NCBI GenBank assembly: GCA_022747635.1
Contig: JAKTNV010000003.1
Coordinates: 100,851,454 to 100,915,453 of the forward strand
DNA: 64,000 nucleotides
DNA from: Hetaerina americana
Lineage: Eukaryota > Arthropoda > Insecta > Odonata > Calopterygidae
Reading direction: 5' to 3'
Positions 46,701 to 59,229 of this stretch are shown one piece after another (positions within the stretch are counted from its first letter, which is position 1; every line of letters starts with the position of its first letter). The notes under the pieces were generated by a model that worked only from the letters and a program-made list of their open reading frames with translations, was not told where the DNA came from and ran no database searches. The position numbers were made by a program, and so were the translations under genes.

Positions 46701-49145
46701 TGCAACGACCTCCAAAGCTGCGATTCGCGTTTTTTTTCTCTCGATCATTGTGTGGGAAGAAAGGGCCAGGGAGGTCGTGGGGGACCGGATGTAAAAATCA
46801 ATTCATTGTTATGTATCAATATATCTCGATAAAAAGTGAAAATCGAAGTTGGAGATATTCACCCGCTGCCAACCATTGAAATACCCATTGCGTTTGAGTA
46901 AGCGTCGTCCCCTTATTTGCTCTGCGTCAGCGAAATTGAACGAGCGTGCGTCATGAGCGAGCTATCGATGGCATACATGAAAATATTTGAAGGGATTTTA
47001 AGCAGATGGGTACGATTATTAGCGTCGTGAGTCAAGCTAGTCTCCATCTACCGTTGGATCATCGCGATTTTATCTGTAACTGGAAGGTTACGGCGTGACA
47101 TTGCCTCGAGTAGCTTTAGAGAGGAATTTGGCATACTAAGGAATGCCTCTCTGAATGAAAATCACATTTATCTCCGAGCCTTATTTCATTCAATCCCCAA
47201 CATTGAAAAACTCGACGTACAAATATCGAGTTGAGAAGAATTTGTAATGGACATATTAAGCGCATGGAACTTATCGATATCACCAAGTTCTCTATCGATA
47301 TACGTGTAGTTGAAATCGAGGGTTGGAGAATGTTGGAGGAAGTTCAGCCAAATTTACTCTGAGCAACATTTAGACCGGGGTAAAAAATTAGCAGATCATA
47401 ATATAAATACATACCGCACATACTAAATTGGCACGGATGAAAATATATGTGCCTACCGTACTCGACGGCATCACATTAGGCTCGTTACGGCATTGCATGT
47501 TGCAAGATGAATACGAAGTGCGGTGTGAAATAATATGCTAACCATTTTTTTATGCGAGCTTTTCGAACCTTTAATTTATATTGCATGCTTATATCGTTTG
47601 GAGTGACCCTATATTTTTCCATCATAATTGATGGGTAAGTGTGGTATTTCGTAATGCAATCAATGGATGCCAGAGCCCAGGGGTTATCGCACCTGCTGGA
47701 TGACGGATTCTGTTTCAGTTGGCCCTTATGTTCTCACCCTTTCCACTCTTCCGACGCCCTCTCACGCACAGTTTATATACCTTTGAGTGGCCGCACGACA
47801 GTGGGCGAATGAATGCACGGCAGATCGTTGTCCTCGTGGCGTATTGCCACCGTCGTAAAATTTCGCCTGATTCGTAAGGCGGAAGGAATGCCGGCAAAGC
47901 TATTGGTTTTGTTTGCTGGAATGCATGTTTGTTCGGGTAGAACCCGACTGGTGGGGCTTTCTGTATTCTCGACGTAATCTTTTGAGTTCCGTTAAAGGTT
48001 TTTTTTGTAAATCCCATTGAATCGTGAGGAATCTAGAGCCTTTCCCAATTCGCGATTGTTCCGATCCAAATTTATTGGAGAGTTCCTAGGAATTTTCTTT
48101 AAAAGGATACTTTTGTCTTGAGCCCATTTCGAATCCGCGAAAGAAGTATTTTTTGCCTCCGATAGTCCGGAAGATGCCTGCTGTGTTGCCTTAATCCCTT
48201 AAGTAATGAGCCAGTAAATGAGCTGCTGCTGAAGTTTGTAGCTGAAATTCGACATGTCGCAAATATACATTTAATCTCGCCTAAAATTTGCAGTCTACAT
48301 ACAGTTCAGGAAGTATAATAGGAAGGAATAAGCATCAAAGGAAATATGTCAAAATTGACATGATTTTATCCTGAACATAATAATATGCACTACCTTTCTA
48401 GCGTGCGAAATTTAGTACAATTTATATTTACTTTAAAAAATGAAACGCCTCATTGTTACTGAATAAGCTTCTTTAATATTGTTGTTTCCTGTGTAAGAAT
48501 AAACAGTTCGTGTTATGAAGTGAAAGGTAACCTTAGTCGTTTTATTCCCCATAGGAAAAGTATTTTAATTGTGTTCGTGAACTCGTAACTCTTGTCGCGA
48601 TTATCTTCACTGGCATTGGGATGAATAACATCAAGCTGCTAGCAATCGAGATAGACTGAAGAAATAGTTGATGCGTGATTTAAATTTCTTTCAGAAACGT
48701 ACGCATGTGTAACCAACGTAACGTAAACAATGATATTTATTGGTACGTATAGTATTCACTTTACTGTTAATACTTGAATTGAAAATTCCAATTTGGAAAA
48801 TATTGTCCTTGACTGTCATTTGATGTCATAGCAAAAGACTCATTTCTTGACTAGTGTGGTCTACTTACTCGCTCTACATTGGAAAGGTAATCTTATTATT
48901 TGTTTGAGAACTGGTGCTTTTGTCTTAATATAAAGGTCACTTCCCACGGCTACCAGTCATTCTCGGGAGCACACCTACCAAAATCAAGCTGGGAGCGCCC
49001 GTCCTAATAGGCGTTAACGAGGATATCCTGAGGCATCTCCGTGGGGTTTCATCCTTCGTCAAAGCGGAAGATCTTGGAATGATCCCACCATAATTTTTAT
49101 CCTCCCATGACAGAAATAAAGAAGTCGAGATAAATAGTAAGTAGT
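46701..49145. other. Intergenic, no recognised feature
   Basis: No recognisable frame, RNA gene or shared repeat. Confidence 0.5.
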
Positions 49146-49210
49146 ATATATATATATATAAATATATACATATATATTTATATATATACATATACATACA
49201 TATACATATA
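49146..49210. repeat. TA-rich microsatellite
   Basis: TA and TACA repeats end at the mariner-2b terminus. Confidence 0.9.
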
Positions 49211-49963
49211 CGAGGGTCATCCGGAAAGTAGTACCCGTTCGTGAAATAAAGACACAAAAGTAAATATTAACAAACATAAAAAATTTTATTTGAAAGAGGA
49301 TACTTTAAACTACTTCTCAACATAATCTCCAAGCAAATTAAGGCATTTGTCATAACGTGTGACAAGTTTCTGTATTCCTGCTGCATAGTCCTTCGCCGCC
49401 AGCTCATTGAGATACGCGAGGGACCCATCTTGCACAAATTTTTGCATAATGCAGATGGTGTTTAACAATTTCATGAACAATTGTTCGAGAAACATTGGGA
49501 AAATGCTCACAGATGTCATCAATTGTGACGCGCCGATCGTTCCTCACGAATTCGTCAACTGAGCTCACCAGTTGGTCTGTAATGACCGACGGTCTCTCCG
49601 AACGCTCATCGTCGTGTGTGTTCCCCCTCCCCATGTTGAAGTTGCGACACCACCGCCGAACAGACGACTCGTCCATTACATTGTCTCCATACACCTCCTT
49701 TAATTGGCGATGAATATCACATGGGCGAACGTTTCTTGCATTGAGGAATTTAATCACTGCCCTCACTTCACAACTGGCGGCGTTCTCAATTTTTTTAAAC
49801 ATTGTAAACAATCACAGAAACAACACAGGCAATGCTAGCGTCACGCAACTTGGCTCAGAGAAGGCAGACAAGCCACTGAAGCTATCTGACCTCGTCCAGC
49901 GGCTACTCGCGTCGTCAGCACTTCATGCGGCACGAACGGGTACTACTTTCCGGATGACCCTCG
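49211..49963 (-). mobile_element. mariner-2b, internally deleted mariner
   Basis: A 753-bp minus-strand element flanked by TA (49209-49210 and 49964-49965). It is the same length as mariner-2a (18578-19330) and has the same internal deletion, with at most a few substitutions (for example a silent change in the SERPSVI codons). Two unlinked copies sharing one deletion mean the short form is itself the mobile unit. Confidence 0.93.
49404..49802 (-). pseudogene. mariner-2 transposase, DNA-binding part only
   Basis: The 132-codon frame from ATG 49802 encodes the same protein as 18739-19137: two helix-turn-helix segments and no catalytic triad. The C-terminal segment lies out of frame at 49310-49401. 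Retention of an identical open frame in both copies may reflect recency, or selection on the DNA-binding product; the sequence alone cannot tell. Confidence 0.85.
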
Positions 49964-49965
49964 TA

Positions 49966-49994
49966 TATTTATATATATATACATAAATATATAA

Positions 49995-50039
<45 letters not shown>
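49966..50039. repeat. TA-rich microsatellite
   Basis: TA repeats between mariner-2b and the SINE-C palindrome. Confidence 0.9.
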
Positions 50040-50040
<1 letters not shown>

Positions 50041-50431
50041 TCATATATACAGAAACATATATAAGGAAAAGGGATAGGAACACGTATAAAGGACGAACAC
50101 AATAGAGGTGGGGAAGGCGGAATCAAACGGATCACAAGAGTAAAAATATCTCCTCAACCGGGACTCGAACACCGGATCTTTCCACTTGCCGGGCGGATGC
50201 TCTTGGCGACATATAAGACCCACGGATCTCAGGGTAAATTACATATCCTCGATAGCTCAAGTGGTTAAGAGCATCCGCCCGGCAAGTGGAAAGATCCGGT
50301 GTTCGAGTCTCGGTTGAGGAGATATTTTTACTCTTGTGATCCGTTCGATTCCGCCTTCCCCACCTCTATTGTGTTCGTCCTTTATACGTGTTCCTATCCC
50401 TTTTCCTTATATATGTTTCTGTATATATGAG
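50040..50431. repeat. SINE-C palindrome with tRNA-like sequence
   Basis: Arms 50040-50204 and 50267-50431 (165 bp each) are reverse complements with only a few mismatches, separated by 62 bp. The right arm and spacer hold a tRNA-like sequence (about 50247-50322). Its acceptor arms TCCTCGA and TTGAGGA pair fully. The D arm is GCTC...GAGC, and the anticodon stem TCCGC / GTGGA encloses loop CCGGCAA. The T arm is imperfect, and base 33 is C where tRNAs have U. It is therefore a tRNA-derived repeat head, probably with RNA polymerase III boxes, and not a working tRNA. Confidence 0.8.
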
Positions 50432-50653
50432 TATTAATTCGCCGTTAGGCGGGATTTCGTATTTGAATGTGTATTTGGCCAATGTGGCTCATCTCTTTCT
50501 TCTGGCTATGCGTGCCACGAAACGCACTGTTCTTTTCCTGTATGATGTTGTATGAATTCTAAACACTGTCCTTTCCTCTTGTGTATTGTCTATTTCTCCT
50601 TTGGTGGGTGAAACAGCCCCCGGACGCCATCTCTTGGCTAAAGAATCGGGGCG
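50432..50653. repeat. SINE-C 3' body and spacer
   Basis: Starts with the SINE-C end (attcgccgttaggcgggatt), which recurs after the second copy. The remainder is spacer within a ~450-bp tandem arrangement. Confidence 0.55.
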
Positions 50654-50918
50654 CTTGGCGACATATAAGACCCACGGATCTCAGGGTAAATTACATATCC
50701 TCGATAGCTCAAGTGGTTAAGAGCATCCGCCCGGCAAGTGGAAAGATCCGGTGTTCGAGTCCCGGTTGAGGAGTAATTTTTACTCTTGTGATCCGTTCGA
50801 TTCCGCCTTCCCCACCTCTATTGTGTTCGTCCTTTATACGTGTTCCTATCCCTTTTCCTTATATATGTTTCTGTATATTTGAGTATTTATTCGCCGTTTG
50901 GCGGGATTTCGTGTTTGA

Positions 50919-50921
<3 letters not shown>
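50654..50921 (+). repeat. SINE-C direct copy
   Basis: Repeats the unit that starts at 50203: ttggcgacatataagaccca, the tRNA-like sequence (gatagctcaagtggttaaga; B-box region ggtgttcgagtcccgg) and the 3' body to ggcgggatttcgtgtttgaa. It is in direct orientation with the right arm of the palindrome, a tandem offset of about 450 bp. Confidence 0.85.

Positions 50922-50997
<76 letters not shown>
50922..50997. repeat. (TA)n microsatellite
   Basis: A pure TA tract directly after the SINE-C end. Confidence 0.95.
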
Positions 50998-51000
<3 letters not shown>

Positions 51001-54000
51001 TCCGCCACAAAAGTTACTTTTGTTTACATCAGCAGTCGCCAGTTTGCAGTCTTACAATGAGAAGGTTAATATTTTGACCGTAGCAAATGAGAGTGGTCTG
51101 ACCTAAGTGCCAATTAGTTTCAGTTTGGGCCTCAATTGTCAAACTATCCTAGGTTTGCAGTATTATTTGTGTAAAAATCAAAGAACTGCCTCCAGCGTCT
51201 TCTAGCATCATGAAAATAGTACGAGAAGTGCACATGAACAGTTTTAGAGTATCAGTGCTGGAAATTATGTAGTACCGGTTTAAAATATATTTATAAATGG
51301 AATGTTAACTTCGGCTGAAACGGGGTGAATGAACCTTGAAAACGGTTGAGGTTTAGAGATATCTCTAAGTTATAATCCTCCTAAGTCATTCCATTAGAAT
51401 TGGAAATGCATCACCTGAATTTTAGAAATGTTGAAATAATCATGGAAGTAATTTAAAAAAATAAAACGGAACAGTTTATCCCACATAACCTTTCAGGTCA
51501 GCTGCCCACATCACGTTAACGATCCATCAATGAAAGATAACCCGTTAATTCCGGATGAACTCACCACTTTTCAATCGCGATTCTGACGTGGAAAAAAATT
51601 CGATGTGAGTGACCCGAATTCAATCGCGGATGATAATTTCCAGTCAATCGACCTCTGCGGCGCGGCCACTGTTACGCCCTCCTCCTGTTTACGCGCGCAC
51701 CCCAAAGCTTTTCCTCAGCCTCCCGACCTATTCTGATTTTCTCTCACGCACACACCTTCGAATCGAAATTTTCTCACTCCAATCTGTCTTGTTTCTCATC
51801 AACACATCCTTTCCTTTCCCCATTTCCATTGTTCTTTGCAAGCATACTTCATCGTTTTCTGTATTCCATCCACCTTTCCCTTCGTATTCGGCATGTTTGA
51901 GGTTAATCTCTGTGACTATACTTCCCGATTGTTACGTGATCACAGCTATTTCAATTCGTATTCTATTTCCAGGAATTTTAGGCAAAACAATTCCCCTCAG
52001 TCGTTATTACACGTCTAGATAAACGGATGTTCACTTGTCATTGCTTTAGGAACGCTAAAATTTTACCTCGAAGAATTTATTTTCTCTTTACTGGTTCCAA
52101 CTGATAGTTTTCATCAGTTCTTTTGCTGTTGTTTTTTTGTACTATAGCATGCATTCCCAAGAATTCGGTGTGGTAGTGTCATTTTGGGATTTGCACCGTG
52201 TAGGGTGGAATATTCTACTATCTTACGCAATACATTTAGTTTTAATTTGTGTTCATGTAATTCAATTTAATATCATGGATCGAACGCTTGAAGAATATAA
52301 ATAAACAGACGGTTTCGTAGATTACTGAATAAATACAGAACCTTTCTTATAAAATAGGCTTATGCACTAACATTCTCCTCACACTCACAGCTCTTGTAAT
52401 TTCTTACTTCCCTAAATTTTCCGCTTATCGTCAATATCCCAATTATCCTTGGTTCTTCTGGTGTGTTTATCCAAGCTTTACACACATTACAGCAAATTCA
52501 GTTTGTTAAATGTTACTATGTATTCAATTAAAATACGATGTCAAACATCCTTATTGAAGGTATGACTGAAGATTTTCTAAATTTTAAATTTTAAATTTAA
52601 ATGAAGTTTTCCTGGGATATTTTTCAACTAAAATAAATTGTTAATAAGCTTTTTCGCGCTAATTGATATTTCATTCGTCTTAAAGAGTATCTTCGCTGAG
52701 TAGAGTATATTTCGTCTTATAGCACCTCTACTTATTTTTACTTCTCCAATTCAAGCACTTTTTACGCTTATAAGAGCAAGTTAGTGTGATTGGATGCCTG
52801 AAATTAGTATCATCGTCATTACCCCAGCAAACAATCCACATTTCGTAGTTTCTTTTCGTGTAATATAGTTTCAAGAACGAAATAAAGAAAATATAGTAAC
52901 AATTTTCCCCTAGATAAGTTAAATAGTACGACCGGTTAGGGGGAGAGGTTTATCCAGTAAAAACTACTGATTGAGTTGCTGCGTTACCACACTATCAGCG
53001 AAATTGGGTTGAAAATATTAATGAATTATCATGGTTTCATTCAGTGTTTATCCTTGGAACGGGAATGCTTGTTCGATGAGGTTTTAGGACTGACAAATTT
53101 AAACATTTAAATTTTGAAAAGGTTAGAATTAGTAAAAATATACCATTCTTTCTAGAATTTCTTTGCATGGACACAAAAATATAGATATCTCATCAATGCA
53201 TGCTCATACTTCAACTATATGCTTCCACAAATCTGATATTTCCCATTTACAACCTATTGACTTCTTTCTTTTACGCACCCCTCCTTAGTGTGCCCATCTT
53301 TTATTTTTGTTCGGTGATCATCCCCCCCTGAACGTCGGGGAATTCCCTCTACGGTTAAGTGCGGTCATGTGTATGTGAAAACTCAGCAAATTGATGCTCC
53401 TGCTGATTACCCGCTGAAAGTGCTGCCTTTACCTCTATTAATTTTCCTTGTGCCAAATAAGACTTTTATGAGCAGGTGCTAGGTACACCACCCTTTCTCG
53501 CCGTGAGAGACGCCAGTTCTCTGTAGCGCTTAGAATCATATAACCCCTATTTTTCATTATTTAGCCACGTTATCTATCCCGGAGCGTATGCCTGCGATGC
53601 AATCACGTCTTATAGCTGGTGCCAGACGACCTATACTTTAACCCCGTTCTGAAAAGTTGTCTGTTGATAGTGGCAAACTATCCTCACTTTTACACGACCA
53701 ATTACTTAAGGACGCCAAGGACATTCCCCCTGGAAATCCGGATGCGATAAATGGATAATCTTTCCCTGAGGCCAATTAATCACAGTTCTGTGCACCAATT
53801 AATGGCACCTCCACCAGTTTTTTCCCCCTCCCTCATTCCTCTCCGCACGCACGCACTCACGTTTCCACTCCCGTACATTTTTCTTTGGCAGCGCAATCCT
53901 TCTTCCACCAACGACGGTTCACCCTCGGAGGAAGAGTTCCACTCGGGCGCTGGAGTTGAAGGGGAAAGGAGAGTTGGTCTTTGTTTTTTTCTCTCGCTGT

Positions 54001-55199
54001 GATGGACACAGTTTTGAAGTACTTATTAATTCACGTGCCATTCGTGCTTGCGAAAAATACCAAGAACAATTCAAGTTTGTCGCATTTACTCTGTAGGCGA
54101 AGCACTACAGTAAAATATTTTGCAAAAAATGTTTTTTGAAATCCAACAACTCTCGATTCCTTCTAATGGACTACAAATATGTTCAATGGATATTCCCCAA
54201 TGTAAATTATTTTATAATCTCTCATTCAGTGAAAATTACTGATTGAGTAACTCAAAATGATATGAATGTTTCCTTTGTTTTTTAATTAAGTTATTTCCTT
54301 CGTAAACTATAATTTCCTTATTTCAACTTTAACTCTTTAATTTACTAAAATATTCCTTTCGTAAGTCATTTTCCTACTTATATTTTAATGGGAACTATGT
54401 AAGAAAAGTAAGACAAATTAATGAAGTTCTAAACTGATATGAATATAACTTAAGTCTTCCTAACTAAGGCAGATCACCAGTTCACAGGTTAGTTGAAGTA
54501 GGCGATATTTTTTGTCAAAAAAAAAGGGTTCATGTTTAATCATTAATACACTACGGTAACTCATTGTTAGATTCCAATACAATCAAATTGGCCAGAATTA
54601 AATTTAAGAGAATTCCTCGGTCCGTTTCTAGGTCCACAAGAATCATTTCAGTATTGATCCTTAAATTCAGTATTTTCAGACGCATGTCATCTTGGTTACT
54701 GGGTACTTGCAAACTCTATTACTCTCGACTCCGTCTGTGTATTTTATTTCTTTTTAGGTCATGCAAATTAATTCCCTTCTGAAGAAAATTCTGATTGTGC
54801 ACTTAACCATAGAGAGAGGGAGAGAGTTGAACATTTTGAATGAATTTCTGTGTCCTGCATTAAGTTTCATTTCGATGTTACTCTGTGTGAACTTTCCCAA
54901 TCGTTTTAACAAAGCCCATGGGAATAGTTTCTTGATTCTCGCAAAAGCAAACAAACTGTCGTTCGAGGAGAAATCGCATTAATTTCCGTTCTATGCAATG
55001 CTTTGGGTAAAACCGTGCGGAGGATTCAGTCCAAACAAGGCAAGCGATGCTTTGATCTTTCATCGACGCTCACTTAAATGCCTACCGAATGGGAGAGCAT
55101 GGTGAGAGCAAAGAAAACACCGTGGAACTCGAGGAGGCAATGTAACCTTTTAGAAAATCCTCATAGTCGCTATAAAAACCAGTGCGGAGGGAACAAAGC
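50998..55199. other. Intergenic, no recognised feature
   Basis: 4.2 kb of AT-rich DNA. A 137-codon frame at 51609-52022 has no recognisable domain and lies in a pyrimidine-rich stretch. No repeat shared with the window. Confidence 0.45.
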
Positions 55200-55950
55200 A
55201 ATGCAATGCCATAATGTCGTCTTCTGTAACCGCCGCTGGTTTCCAGCCCTTCAAGGGATGTGGAGGGCCCTACATATTCATCAGTGTCTTCGTGAAGTAA
55301 TGGAGGGCTCTCCGCCCGCTGCCGAACACATTCGCGCCCCCTCGATCGGTTTGATACGGCGTGAATACTTTGGTTCGGAGATGCGATCGTTCTTCCGGAG
55401 AAAAAAGCTATTCACTCCGGTCGAAAATCGTTTTTCTCCCAGATACGAGGTGAACAAAAAAGGCAGACGTGTTGCGGCGATTCTATGCTTTTTTTCATCA
55501 GTTCGCAATGGATCCGGTGGCTGACTTATTCCATTTTTTCTCTCCTCACTCGTTATCGCCGAAGGAGAGATCTCTGGCCTACTGAGAAAAAAATCTCCCG
55601 TCCCCTCCCCTACTCCGACTGTGTGCCAGGTAAGTGTTGGGCAGGGAGGAGAGAGGGGGAAGAGGGGAGTGCGCCGTGAGATCGCCGCGGAGATTCCTCC
55701 TATTTTTTTTATTTTTTTCAAAAATCGTGTCTCGCTTGGGATGATGTACGTCCATGGCCTACTGCTCGGAAGTTTTAAGGGGTTAAAGCATGGCTCCGAC
55801 AAAGGAAGTTGCCGGTAACAGCCGGGGCCGGGAGCGAGGGTGACGGGGGGAGGGGGCTGGCAGGAAACCGTAGATGAAGGCGTTTAAATGGCTTGCTGGC
55901 GGAATCCAAGTGTGCCAGCGATGCCTTCGTATTGCATGCAATACCCTCCA
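55200..55950. other. GC-richer segment with strong splice-donor-like site
   Basis: Open on both strands over up to 170 codons, but no frame has recognisable domains or a good start. A perfect donor-like CAG|GTAAGT lies at 55627-55635 on the plus strand. It could be an exon boundary of an unrecognised gene or transcript, or chance. Confidence 0.3.
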
Positions 55951-56511
55951 GCTTGGAACCCACGGTCTGTTCGACGCGACACACTTCAGATTCGGCAGAA
56001 GTGGAACTTCTCTCCGGACTTGGCCTCCCCGAGATGGCCAGCGGGCCGGCAGCTCACGTGGGCAGAGACAATACAAGCCATCCCCTTAGGGATATAATTT
56101 ATGAATGAAATATTATTTCGCCAAATATTTAAAACTCATATTCATAGCATTAAATCCATTGCAGAATTCATGTTCAATTTATTTTTTTTTAAGCATTCAA
56201 AATTCACAGCGCTTACAATCGTTGAATTGTGGCTACCATGGAGGGTAGGTAGTTATTATCAAGCGATAGTGATTGACAAAATAGTAAATGCCTTTATTGA
56301 AAAGGGAAATTGTCACAGCCCAACAAACACTAATTCAGCCGAGTTCCTGTCCTTTAACTAATAATACTATTCCTCATTCGCACATTCATATATTTTAAAC
56401 ACCTATTCTGCATGGATGAATGCAGTAGGCAATATATATTATTTGCGCTTTATCAATTTGATATTCACACCACCTACGTCTCTAAACATTTGATTATGAC
56501 TCCTGAAGATG
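55951..56511. other. Intergenic, no recognised feature
   Basis: Nothing recognised. Confidence 0.5.
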
Positions 56512-56570
56512 GTATATAAGGTATCGTAAGCCAAGGTCGGGTGAATAGTAAATGAAATAGTGGAATTCAC
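56512..56570 (+). repeat. PLE 3' end relic
   Basis: The sequence cctgaagatggtatataagg, tatcgtaagccaaggtcggg and gaatagtaaatgaaatagtg follows, block by block, the 3' end of the PLE at 20 kb (complement of 19990-20057). The stem of the hammerhead-like motif stays pairable (GGTATA / GTATC region), while GAAA has become GTAA. No coding part adjoins it. Confidence 0.5.
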
Positions 56571-56937
56571 AAATTATTTTCTCTTTTCTTCATCATTCTA
56601 GAAAATTCCATTCGGTAACAAACCTGATACCATGCATTTCACTCGGGGCAAGATTTAAGGCGAGGGCCCTCAAAATGGACGATGTATGCCGCCAGGCGTC
56701 GATATGATATTGAGAAGGATTGATACGGAGCGGAGGGTTAATTGGGGTGGATAGAAAAAAAGATATTTAAAAATCCACCAATGTGTGGAGTAGTGTCAAG
56801 GAGGCCGTTCTGTAGACCGAAGAAGAATTATTCTTAAGGCCGGGTTCGACTAATCAATTGAGAGGGTTTAAGCTGGTCCTTTCATGGCATTGAACTACTA
56901 GTTTCTGTAATTGCTGAACTAGTTTTTTGACATTTTT

Positions 56938-57019
56938 GATGAAGTTTTTTCGGGTCTTCCACCGGCTCAGGGGTTCCATGGAACCCCTGAGCCGGTGGAA
57001 GACCCGAGAAAACTTCATG
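56938..57019. repeat. Perfect zero-spacer palindrome
   Basis: Bases 56951-57006 are a perfect 56-bp palindrome (28-base arms meeting at CCATGG, no spacer). Similarity extends outward through gatgaagttttYtcggg with one mismatch, giving ~40-base arms. Confidence 0.95.
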
Positions 57020-57916
57020 AAGAATATACGCCGGGAAAGCACCAGATCTTAGTTTTTTGACACTTAATAGTGTATATTGATGAAATGAAATATGTAAATT
57101 AAAAAAACTGCAAATCTAAAGATTGCTCTGGATATATTTCTGACAAGAGCTCCTTAAGACATTTTTTCTAATGTTTCCATTACGAGCAGTATTCTTAATA
57201 TTTTCAAAGTTTTCCTTTCCAGGAGTATAATTCAATTGAAGTCATTTAATTTATCGGAAATTATGTTCTTATACATGTATTTTAATCCTCCATCTTTTAA
57301 TTCTCTGGACAGTCTCGTCGGTACACTGTATTAGACCCAACATAAATTATGTTAATGTTACAATACAAACAATGTTAATATCACAAAAGTAAAAAATTAT
57401 TAACTATTAGGATTCTGGACGACTACTATCTTAAATTTATATGTTTAATGCTGCAAATGAAATAAAGTAGTATTAATTAGATGGCATGCCTTAGTTCTCT
57501 TTCTACAAGGTACTCTCTCTAAATCTTGGGTAAATGCGGGTGAGCATGGAAGTAGATACGGCCAAGGACATTGAGAGAACAGCGGGGAGAAGTACCGAGG
57601 CCTGGTCTCTTTTTCCAGCACGGGATTTAGAACTTCCTCGGCTTGGATTATCAAAATCGAGCGGGAAGTTGTGGTTGCAAAATTAAGATGAGATACATAC
57701 ATTTTTGCGTGAAACTGTTATGGAACGGTGTCTGTGTTATCTTTGCGAGTTTTTGACTGCGGTTTATGGTTCGATGCGCATGAAAGTTTTGGTCAAATCA
57801 TCACAAAAACTTAGGAAACCTCCCAAAATGGATCCGCTGCGTGCGAACCATTTACTCTTTGGTAAAATGGATGTTTTTACGCCGTGAATCTGTAGAGAGG
57901 CTTTCTTAATGCCGTA
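57020..57916. other. Intergenic, no recognised feature
   Basis: Nothing recognised. Confidence 0.5.
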
Positions 57917-57918
57917 CA

Positions 57919-58634
57919 TGCAATGTCACAGGCATTCGTATTCGTGCGCGAGGCGCCACAGTCCACGAGGTTAAAGCCAACTTTAAACACTTATGGTGTT
58001 TACACTCCGACAAATTCCAAAGAAACTGCGGGAGATGCCGCAACAGTAACTTTTAACGGAGTCATCCGCATTTTGTCACAACATCTAGTTCCTTTAAAAG
58101 CCCCAAAATTTCAGAGTTTAAGAGGACGCCTCGGTAGCTTAAGTGGCTAAAGCACTCGACCGGATATTGAGGGATTTGGGTTCGAATCCCAGTCAAGGCG
58201 AATGATTTTTACACTCTGAAATTGTTGCATTGAAATGCACATTAGCGGATGACTCCGTTAAAAGTTACTGTTGCGGCATCTCCCGCAGTTTCTTTGGAGT
58301 TTGTCAGAGTGTAAACACCATAAGTGTTTAAAGTTGGCTTTAACCTCGTGGACTGTGGCGCCTCGCGCACGAATACGAATGCCTGTGACATTGTATGTAT
58401 GGAATTTCGTCACAACATCTAGTTCCTTTAAAAGCCCCAAAATATCTGAGTTTAAGAGGACGCCTCGGTAGCTTAAGTGGCTAAAGCACTCGACCGGATA
58501 TTGAGGATCTGGGTTCGAATCCCAGTCAAGGCGAATGATTTTTACACTCTGAAATTGTTGCATTGAAATGCACATTAGCGGATGACTCCGTTAAAAGTTA
58601 CTGTTGCGGCATCTCCCGCAGTTTCTTTGGAATT
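57919..58634. repeat. SINE-B compound unit: palindrome plus direct repeat
   Basis: Arms 57921-58069 and 58245-58393 (149 bp each) are near-perfect reverse complements. The ~175-bp centre carries a tRNA-like sequence (about 58134-58202). Its acceptor is GCCTCGG / TCAAGGC with one mismatch. The D arm is GCTT...AAGC, the anticodon stem CTCGA / TTGAG with loop CCGGATA, and the T arm TTGGG / CCCAG with TTCGAAT. All four arms fold, but base 33 is C. A second, direct copy of the centre and tail occupies 58408-58632. The 18.4-19.5 kb unit is a third occurrence. Confidence 0.85.
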
Positions 58635-59229
58635 ATATTTGCTCTTGATACTATCGTAAATTTGGATAGGAAAATTTAATGTTTTAATCTATTATATTTT
58701 AAGCTTATTTTTCTTACTTTATGTGGGTTTCTGTTCCACCGTTTGTTTTTTGACTACCGCAAATTCAGGGATTTTTTCTGATGTCTTTTAAAATACTAAT
58801 TGTTGTCTTTTTCTGTTGAAAGTATGTCTGTAAAATTTTGTATGCAGTAATCTAAGTTTGGAGAACTTCGAAAATTTCTTTGTGGGTCGAACTACTTTCA
58901 AACAAACTCTGTTTTTATTATTTTAAATTTTCTAATTATAGGCCTAAATTCTACGATCGATAGCACAGCTATATTTGTAGCCAGTGGTGTATAGCATGTG
59001 TGTCTGTTACGCGGAAAATATTTAAAACCAGTTACAATGACGATTCTGAATATGGTTTTTAATGCAATCGTTTATAAGGGTTAATAACAAGGCATCCGAG
59101 TTTCCATATTCAATTTTAAGTTACCCAACGATATAGCACGTGCATGCTTACGAGTACTTAGATGAATGAGATCAAAACTGCCAAAACAGAGTTAGTTACT
59201 GGAGTAATTTTTCGATTCAAACACATACA
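58635..59229. other. Intergenic, no recognised feature
   Basis: Nothing recognised. Confidence 0.5.

Noticed and set aside
50247..50322. Functional tRNA gene
   Set aside because: The acceptor and anticodon stems pair, but the T arm is imperfect, base 33 is C, and the sequence is embedded in a repeated palindromic unit.
55281..55802. 173-codon minus-strand frame
   Set aside because: It lacks an ATG start at its open end, no domain is recognisable, and it overlaps equally open frames on the other strand in GC-rich DNA.
58134..58202. Functional tRNA gene
   Set aside because: All arms fold, but C replaces U at position 33 and the sequence occurs in multiple repeat copies, so a tRNA-derived SINE head is more likely.
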